From: Ricinus communis | Lineage: Eukaryota > Streptophyta > Magnoliopsida > Malpighiales > Euphorbiaceae | NCBI RefSeq assembly: GCF_019578655.1 | Contig: NC_063265.1 | Span: 6,110,501 to 6,174,500, forward strand | Direction: 5' to 3' | DNA length: 64,000 nucleotides | Part shown: positions 56,700-64,000 of the stretch, piece by piece | How positions within the stretch are numbered: position 1 is the first letter of the stretch | Layout of the letters: each line of letters starts with the position of its first letter | The notes under the pieces: generated by a model | The model's input: only the letters and a program-made list of their open reading frames with translations | What the model was told of the DNA's origin: nothing | Databases searched by the model: none | Program-made: the position numbers and the translations under genes

Positions 56700-57710
56700 T
56701 ATTTTTTCTCTCAAAATTTAGATTTTTCTTTTATTTACAGCTTTTTAAAACCTCGTTCTAGAGATAAACGTAGTCCTCCATATAAAACTCAGATTTCAAA
56801 AAATAAATTAAATTACATAAAAATACATAATCCCCAAAGCCACTTAAAATCTTCATAACTATAGATTTTATAAGTTTTTACGTATAATTTTCTATTTTAT
56901 TTTAATATATAAAACATACAGACTATCAATAGACACATAATTAATTTGTTATTTCATACTACAGAATTAGAATTTTATAGTAATTTTCTATGTTAACACA
57001 AACATGTCCATTATTATATTATCTTAATAGATAATGAAAAATAATATTTTATTGAGATTTTATTAGCACGACTGCATGTGCTCAAAATCCAACATAAATG
57101 CTTGATGGAATAACAGGGAGCTAGTTTGTTGAAAGACAAATTGGAATTTGATTGACCGGAGGAATGTCAGAACCCAAAAGGATCCAACGGAGAAGCAGCA
57201 AAGTTTACACGTAAATTTGGTCATCATATGGCAATCTAGAAAGAATTTTATTTTCTTGGAAATGTATTGTCCTGACATGTATAAATGATATATTGAATTC
57301 GTTTTGGTTTTTGCCTTTTCAGCAAAGGGAGAACATGTGTACGCATTTATGTAATTTAATAATTATGTCAAAAGTTCATATAATAAATTCAATTAAATCT
57401 ATAAATTCTAAAATAGTTCAATTACTCTCTTGGTTCTATTTTTAGAATGATTATGATTAAAGTGCAATTAATGACTTTAGTTTTTAAACATTCAGTGATT
57501 AATACGATAAATAAATCAATCAATATAAATATAATAATTAATAAAATATTAAACATAATTTTATATTTATATTTATTTACAAGTAATATAGCAAAATAAA
57601 TCTTTTTAGATATTGTGTGCCACAAGATACATTTTCTTTAAAGTATTATTGGCCTTTCTCAATTGGAATTAAAACTGTTATGAATTTCATATTATTTTTA
57701 TTTTTTAGTC

Positions 57711-57988
57711 AAAAAAAGAGCAAGAGCGACTAGGAGTAGCAACTCTTGCTGAGCATGACCATACGGGCACTCATTCATTGTAGAATGTTCGTATAGCTAT
57801 AGGTAGTATGGACCGGGCTCAAAGCCCATCAATGCTGCACTGACTTCGAAGCTAGGCAGGAAGATCCAATTAAAGTGAGACTTCGGGCGCTCTTGAGAAA
57901 ATATTCTCAAGAAACCATCCCTTTAGGATTTAAACTCAGAACTTCGAATCGCTTGGTGAAAGCCGTTCCCACCGGACTACCATCCTAA
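57711..57988 (-). mobile_element. Possible tRNA-derived SINE
   Basis: On the minus strand the block starts near ATTAGGATGGTAGTCCGGTG, which resembles a box A (TGGTAGTCCGGTGG). About 33 bp later comes GAGTTTAAATCC, which matches 8 of 11 positions of the box B consensus GGTTCGAATCC. A body of about 200 bp of moderate GC follows and ends in a short T run (CTCTTTTTTTGAC). Internal Pol III boxes with a simple-sequence tail fit a plant SINE. No convincing target duplication was found (only a loose TTAGT match), and other explanations such as a fragment of a larger repeat remain. Confidence 0.45.
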
Positions 57989-58019
57989 TATTAGTGGCTA
58001 AAAATGATTTAAAGTGGAA

Positions 58020-58700
58020 GTGTATTTAGTACTCGTAAGTGCACAAATCGTTTTTATAGTAAAAATAGTAAACTCCTCGAAATCGATCTTTTAAGAAACA
58101 CGAAGCCACTTATTATATAGATTAATTATAAAACACAAAACAACTAAAAATAAATCTAAACACATTAAATCGATATTTTGAGAGAATAATAAAGTTAATA
58201 AAATAAATATGTAAGAAGTAATAATTTTAAAAGAATATATGATGAATATAGTATCTAATCGAGCCAATTATTTAGTATTACACTTGTTTTACCAATAAAT
58301 ACGAATCTAATAAATTAGAATAATAGAAACCTAAAACTAAATGTTTTCTGATGAAGAATAATAGAGAAAATTGTGGATGCAGAAATGATGGACAAATAAT
58401 GAATAAAGAGTAGTGTGTCTTGTTGAGATTTTTTTACAGAGTCCTTTAAGCACAAGTCTTTTAAAAGTTATCATTATCACAAAACTTAATTAGCCTTAAA
58501 TAAATAATTAATAAACATCTATAAATATAAAAAGACTAGTTTTCTCCTTTGGGTCATATAAATTTCGGCTGGACTTGTAAAATAGTTAATCCATACGTCT
58601 TGATTTTAGACTTTTATACAAACACGTCTAATTAAATTTATTTATCAATATAGACAATTAAATTTAAATGAGATAATATATATATATATAAAAAAAAATT
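58020..58700 (-). mobile_element. LTR-like dispersed repeat, copy 3, inverted and internally deleted
   Basis: The reverse complement aligns with copy 2. The end GTGCACTTACGAGTACTA is shared exactly, and TTTTGTGTT-ATAATTA-TC, AATAAGTGGC, AACATTTAGTTTTAGTTTTC-type and TATCTCATTTAA-TTTAATT words follow in the same order. Relative to copy 2 about 430 bp are missing between the AACATTTAG word and the CTAGGCTTAAA region. The TGATAGG start is absent, so the copy is truncated at both levels. Confidence 0.5.
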
Positions 58701-60515
58701 TGCAAGCTCACACTACCAACATCCCAGATGCAGCTTGAACAATATGGACAAAAATCTTATATTGAAAAAGCAAATTTTAATAATAAGTAGCACAAAAATT
58801 CAAAAGTTTTTTCTTAGTTGAATTGAGAAAACCTTTGCAAGCCGATTAATGTTATTTGAATCGTGCTTTATATGTTAAGACGCCTATTCCTTCATTGCCA
58901 GGCATTAATTCCATTTTATTCTGGTCAGAACGTCTAATTCCATCAATGAAAAACGGAATACTAAGGCTTTAGTCTTCTATCCCCAGATTTCTTCGTCATT
59001 TTGGTCCAAAATTTCAGCTGAAATGCCCAAAGTTACACCAAATTATATAGACAGTTTGTATCAGGGAGTTTGCTGTATTGTTTTTCATCATGAAATTTTA
59101 ATTTATTTGAATCAACTACATAATTTAATTCTTTTTTAATTTATTCAATTTCGTAGTAAAAAATTAACATATTACAAAATAAATAATTAAAAAATTATAA
59201 TATATTATTTTTTTCATTCGCAACGTGGTTAAATTGAAGTATATAATCGGTAGTTAAATAATGTTTTCCTTTGCAATAATAAACTCAAGATAGCAACTGG
59301 AATGGAATTAAAGAATTTACTTCACACACACGGAATCTAACGGTGGTCCTAAATGGGTACTCGAATATTTTTAGCAAGCATTATTTCTGCGAAGAGGAAA
59401 TAAATCAATTAATTAGCACCATTTCAGTTCGTTAATCTTATTTTGACTGTACTAATTGACCAATTAATTTTGGGAAACAACAATTTTTGACGTGACCAAA
59501 AAGAAAAAAAAATAGTCCTCCTAATTGGTAAGAAGTAATTGGCAGCTGAGTCCTAAGGTGGAAACAACAATTTGGACATGACAACACCACCTGTTTATTT
59601 ATATGCTATAGAACATCAAACTACAGCTGCTAATAGTAATTAAATTGAGACGTCATAAGTCAGCTACGTGACAATTATTTCCCTTGGAAACCCACAAAAA
59701 AAAAAGAAAAAGTGGGTCAATTACGGGTCTCCCTTTGCTTCCAATCAAAGAACAATTATCTTTTTTATCATCAAAAAGAATTCCAGAAGATATGCACATA
59801 TTTATGGTCAATTTAAATCAATTTTTACCACTCCCCTTTTATTAATAGTAAAATAAAGTCGATTTATATATTTTAAAATAAAAAAAAGTTGGTTAAGGAC
59901 ATTTTACCACTTTTGCTAAAGCTTCTTTTTCCACCCATGATGCTGAAACATATATTGAACGCCTCAAAGTAACCAATTAATGAACCGATAGCCCTTCTTG
60001 GATGAACATAAAATAACCATAGGATAAAAAGAATTATTCTTTAACTTTTTAGTTTCTCCAATTTATAAAAATCTAAAATTTAGTATTTCTAGAAAAGAGT
60101 TAATTTATTGGTAAAATGAAATCAAATTTAATATATTACATAACTCGAAAAAAAATTTTAATTAGATATTTCATTTTATAAAGTTATATAGTTAAAATAA
60201 TAATAAATGGTCACATAATTAGCAAACAAGATTTTTATATTTAAATAATAAAAGATCTTCCGATATCCCATTCTGGATTTATTGTCAAGTTATTAAGATT
60301 ATTATTATTATATGCCAATGGCATCAATATGTTGATAGATAGATATCCATAAAAATATTACTAGTTGTTGCTAATTATCTTATTTAGATTTGACATCATT
60401 AAATAACAAAGAAACTTCTCATACTAAGAGATAAACAATAGACGTTCACATGTCAATAGCTTTTCTTTTATTTATTTATTTATTTTATATGTTCACATGT
60501 ATTAATAGTAAAATC

Positions 60516-60573
<58 letters not shown>

Positions 60574-63500
60574 CATTCAGAGGGCAATTTATAGCATGAA
60601 AATAAGCTTTATAATAAAAAATGGTCAAACAGTTGACAAACATATTATATTAAGTGAAATTTGAGTCAACCTGATTAATAATATCATGATATATTATAGT
60701 GTCAAGTCGAGATAAATGACTTTAAAAATATTAAAATTCATCAATGTGGTCCATAAGAAGACTATTTTATAAATTTAGCTATTCAACATGCAATCTTTTT
60801 TTTTTTTTTGCTTGTTATGCTATTTTGTTTATCTACTCTTTATTCGCAAACTTTTGTAAATGTGTTGATAAAAAAAAGAAAACTTTTGTAAGTGTAATTG
60901 GGGAGTAAATTAGCCTATTGGTAACTAGTATATATTATTTTAAAACTTTTGCTATTAGGGTATGTTTGATTAGAAGCATAAAGAAGGTTAAATCAAGATT
61001 TTAATATTTAATCTCTTTTATCTTATTTAATAAGTATTTTTATTACAGATTAATGGTCAATTCTTTTATAATATACTTTTTATTAACTGCTTTCCTTCTA
61101 GATAAGAAGAGTTAAAAGAAAAAAAGATATTGTTATTTAATTCATCCTCATTTATTTAAACTCTAATTCAGACCCACTTTTATAATATTTCTTTTTCTTG
61201 AGAGAAAAAAAAAAAAAAAAAAAAGCACTAGGGGATCAATTTCTTGGGCCAAAAGTAGAATGGGTCATCTGAGGTGTGAACACAGAGAAAAGATGGGCCC
61301 GGCCATTATAAAGTCTTGTAATCTAATCCGTGCATGTACTACACGTGTAAAGAGATGGTATGGTAGCCGCACGTGGGACATGGCAGAATTCCGCGTAGTT
61401 GATTAAAACAAAACGGAAACAGCCCACAGAACACACAGCTTTTTTTAAATAAATAAAAAGAAAATTAAAATATTTTGCTCAAAAGAAAAATGTTTAGTTT
61501 TTCCAGACATAACTTTATGTTACATTGCAATCAAATGATTATTATTCACTATGTAATTGTTGGTTGGTTTACTTTATTTTGCTAATATACAAGTTGGTTT
61601 TTTTATATAACTAATGCATTTAAAGCATTAAAATAATTACTAATAACTACACTTATTAAATTTATGTGAAACGTAAAACTTATAAAATTATATAAAACTA
61701 ATATATTTAAAATAATTCATATAATAAAATTTAAAATTAATAAATTACGGCATAAAAGTGTTTATTATAAAAGAATTGCAAGCTAAATTTTGTATTCATT
61801 CTAACAAGAAAAACAATTAACTTCTAAAACAATTTCACTATAAATTGTAATTTTTCCACATGAGTAAATCTTTTCTTTATTTTCTTTATTGACACCACAT
61901 GTATAAAACTAAAATTATATGTTTTTAGAATTAGTCACTATATTTAATAATTTCCAATATTTTAATTCACCACTTAAGATAAGTACTAAAATGATAAATA
62001 CTAAAAAATAGGATTTAAATGTTTAGTATTTTTTCTAATAATAATAAAATAATAAAATAATAACAATAATAATGATAATAACGATGATGACGACTATAAA
62101 TTTTAAAATATATAAAAATGTTAATTAATATAATTACTAAAAAGAATAAAATTATTTTTTAAAATATTAAAATTAATAAATTTTAGTTATATGAGAGTCC
62201 ACTGCAGTTATATGTAAGTTAAAATTGACTATAATATTATTTAACTTATTATGTTTGAAAAAAATATTTGGTGTTGTTATGTGTAATTATGAATAATATC
62301 AAATTATTTGTTGATAGTATGAAATTATGAAATTGAAGATAAATCAAACTTTTTTAGCCGATGGACAATTCTTAAAAGAATTAACTTTTTGATAAAGAAA
62401 ACCAATTTTAAATAAATAGATTAATATTTTAAAAATATAAAAAAAATTCAAATTAGAAGCGAAAGATATATACAAAACAAAAATCAAAAATTTACTAAGG
62501 AGTGTGTTTAAAATTTAATGTAAAAAAATATAAACGGGTGGTATGTAGTTTAATATTAAATAATTAATATTTAATCTAAATCCATAATAAATATATACTA
62601 CTTATTTATTCATTTGGTATACAATTGAGGGGATTTACTTTAAGAATAGATAAAATTTCTTTTCTAAAATCACAAATATTAATTACAATTATATAAATAG
62701 ATTTTTTAAAAAATAGTAGCAACTACTCATCACAATGCTTATATACGTACCTGATAGTAAATATATATTATAATCTAAGTAAAATATTAAAGTTTAAGTC
62801 CGTCTTATTTGTAACTCAAAAAAAAACTTATCATCCTAAGAAGTTACTTATTGAGAAAATAAAGCAAACAAAAATTAGGTTTAACTTCTTATGTAAATCA
62901 ATTATTTAAAGCATGTGTGATTAGAAATGGTCCATTGTTTACCCTTACTTCGTTGTACTATAATTACATAAAATTTATCTATAATAACTAAGATTAAATT
63001 AAAAAGAAAAAATAAAGTATTTAACAAATTAACCTATATTTCGGAATTTCTGGGATGAAAAAAAAAAAGAAAATAAAGAGGGAGAATAGGTGCCAAGACT
63101 CTTCCTTTATTTTTATTTCTTGTATTTTGGATAGAAAGAAAATAAGAAAAAAATAATATTACTCCTCATTTAAAAAGTGAAAATATAAAATACAAACTAT
63201 TTATTATTTGACCTTTTATTTAATATAAAAGTACAAAATGACAAAGTCTCTCTTACTTTACATATTTCCTCTCTGTTTAAAAAAAAAGAAAAAAGAATAT
63301 TATTCTATAGACTTTTTTTTTTTCCTAATTAATTTTCCTCTTCATTTTTAACTAAACTGAAATTGTTTTTCATTCCAGGTTCAGATAATAAACGGTACAG
63401 ATTTTGAAAATCCATGCAAACAAAACAACCGTTACTTTGAGAGAAAAAAACAAAAGCATTATGGGGTGCCTCCACGTACAGTAGTACTACTCTCCAAGCT

Positions 63501-64000
63501 TTTTCTCATCCTTTCCCCGGTTTAAATTTGTTTGTCCCCTTTACACGGTTCAAACTTCAAACCCACAAGGACCAGAAAGTTGACAATATTATATATCTAT
63601 CCCTTGGAACAAGATCAAAGTTTCAAAACCTTATAAATATTATAAATAAATAAAGTCGACAATGACCCCAATTTTCCATTTAATTTAATTTAAAATACAG
63701 CAAACGAATAAAGATGTAGCGAACACAATAATTTAAATAAAAAGAAAAAAGAATTTAGTAGCTTGCAGTGCAAGTTTTCTATAACTGGTCGCAGAGAATA
63801 AAGTCCCCACCTCATCAGGTATTTCTCGTAAGCCTGACGACACGTAAACGCAATGTGAACTCAGAAAAATAAAATAAAAATTAAAGAAAAGAGAGGGAAT
63901 TGAAATGAAAGGAAATTTAGTTTCCGCGTAGACAGATATGAGAAAACTGTAGAAAATGAATTAAAAAAAGAAAATGATTTCATTTTCTACATCTGAACGA
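58701..64000. other. Right-hand intergenic region, no gene seen
   Basis: A/T-rich with long homopolymers. Less AT-rich patches occur at about 58,860-59,040, 61,230-61,440 and 63,360-63,620. The 61.3-kb patch contains CACGTG-related words (ACACGTGTAA near 61,341 and GCACGTGGGA near 61,369) and may be promoter-like. The last 600 bp could be upstream DNA of a gene beyond the edge. No coding exon is supported. Confidence 0.5.
60516..60573. repeat. (TTA)n microsatellite
   Basis: About 19 uninterrupted TTA/ATT units. A length-polymorphic marker would be expected here. Confidence 0.95.

Larger units (their letters stand above)
49300..57710. other. Long intergenic region, CPK13 promoter side
   Basis: No gene was recognised. 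The first kilobase should contain the kinase promoter; an A/T-rich TTATATTATC on the minus strand near 49,375-49,385 is a weak TATA candidate. About 50,780-51,000 is C/T-rich and about 52,720-52,870 and 54,660-54,800 are less AT-rich, but no frame, tRNA or known miRNA was found in them. Frames at 51,542, 53,751, 56,047, 57,063 and 57,422 are low-complexity. Confidence 0.5.

Noticed and set aside
57711..57988. A functional tRNA gene
   Set aside because: Only loose box A and box B matches; acceptor and anticodon stems do not pair and the unit is far longer than a tRNA.

Overview
This is a very AT-rich nuclear window from a flowering plant, most likely a eudicot. It has long gene-poor stretches, introns with GT/AG borders, many poly(A/T) runs and microsatellites, and plant transposable-element debris. 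The two genes are closest to Arabidopsis families (a JOX/2-oxoglutarate dioxygenase and calcium-dependent protein kinase 13). A rosid such as a member of the Malpighiales is plausible, but the species cannot be fixed by eye. I found no bacterial, viral or organellar block and no new multi-gene system.

Layout. Positions 1-12,857 hold no convincing gene. They contain MITE-like repeats (about 1.7-2.5 kb and 4.4-5.0 kb) and the first copy of an LTR-like dispersed repeat (8,275-9,625) carrying a 114-bp perfect palindrome. A structurally complete but coding-dead Ty1/copia retrotransposon lies on the minus strand at 12,863-18,039. Its LTRs, 5-bp target duplication, tRNA-Met primer site and polypurine tract are all visible. 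A three-exon jasmonate-oxygenase-type gene occupies 21,430-23,454 on the plus strand. Next come a TIR/MITE element (28.5-28.9 kb), a 2.97-kb solo LTR with exact 5-bp target duplication (29,353-32,325), the second LTR-like repeat copy (33,092-34,478), a TIR element (34.55-35.38 kb), a GC-richer unexplained island (35.44-35.83 kb) and a foldback element with modular arms (38.6-39.6 kb).

A seven-exon CPK13-like kinase gene spans 42,343-49,141 on the minus strand. Its third intron carries an 848-bp Mutator-like MITE with a 9-bp target duplication, and its first intron carries a roughly 290-bp tandem duplication. From 49.3 kb to the right edge there is no gene. This part holds microsatellites, a short tandem duplication, a possible tRNA-derived SINE (57.7-58.0 kb) and an inverted, internally deleted third copy of the LTR-like repeat (58.0-58.7 kb).

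The two genes are independent: they are 19 kb apart, on opposite strands, and separated by retroelement relics. One is predicted to remove active jasmonate by hydroxylation and the other is a membrane-anchored Ca2+ sensor kinase. The dominant story is transposon turnover around and inside two conserved genes: a dead copia element, a solo LTR left by recombination, and intronic MITEs. Percentages and counts given below are hand counts from reading the sequence.
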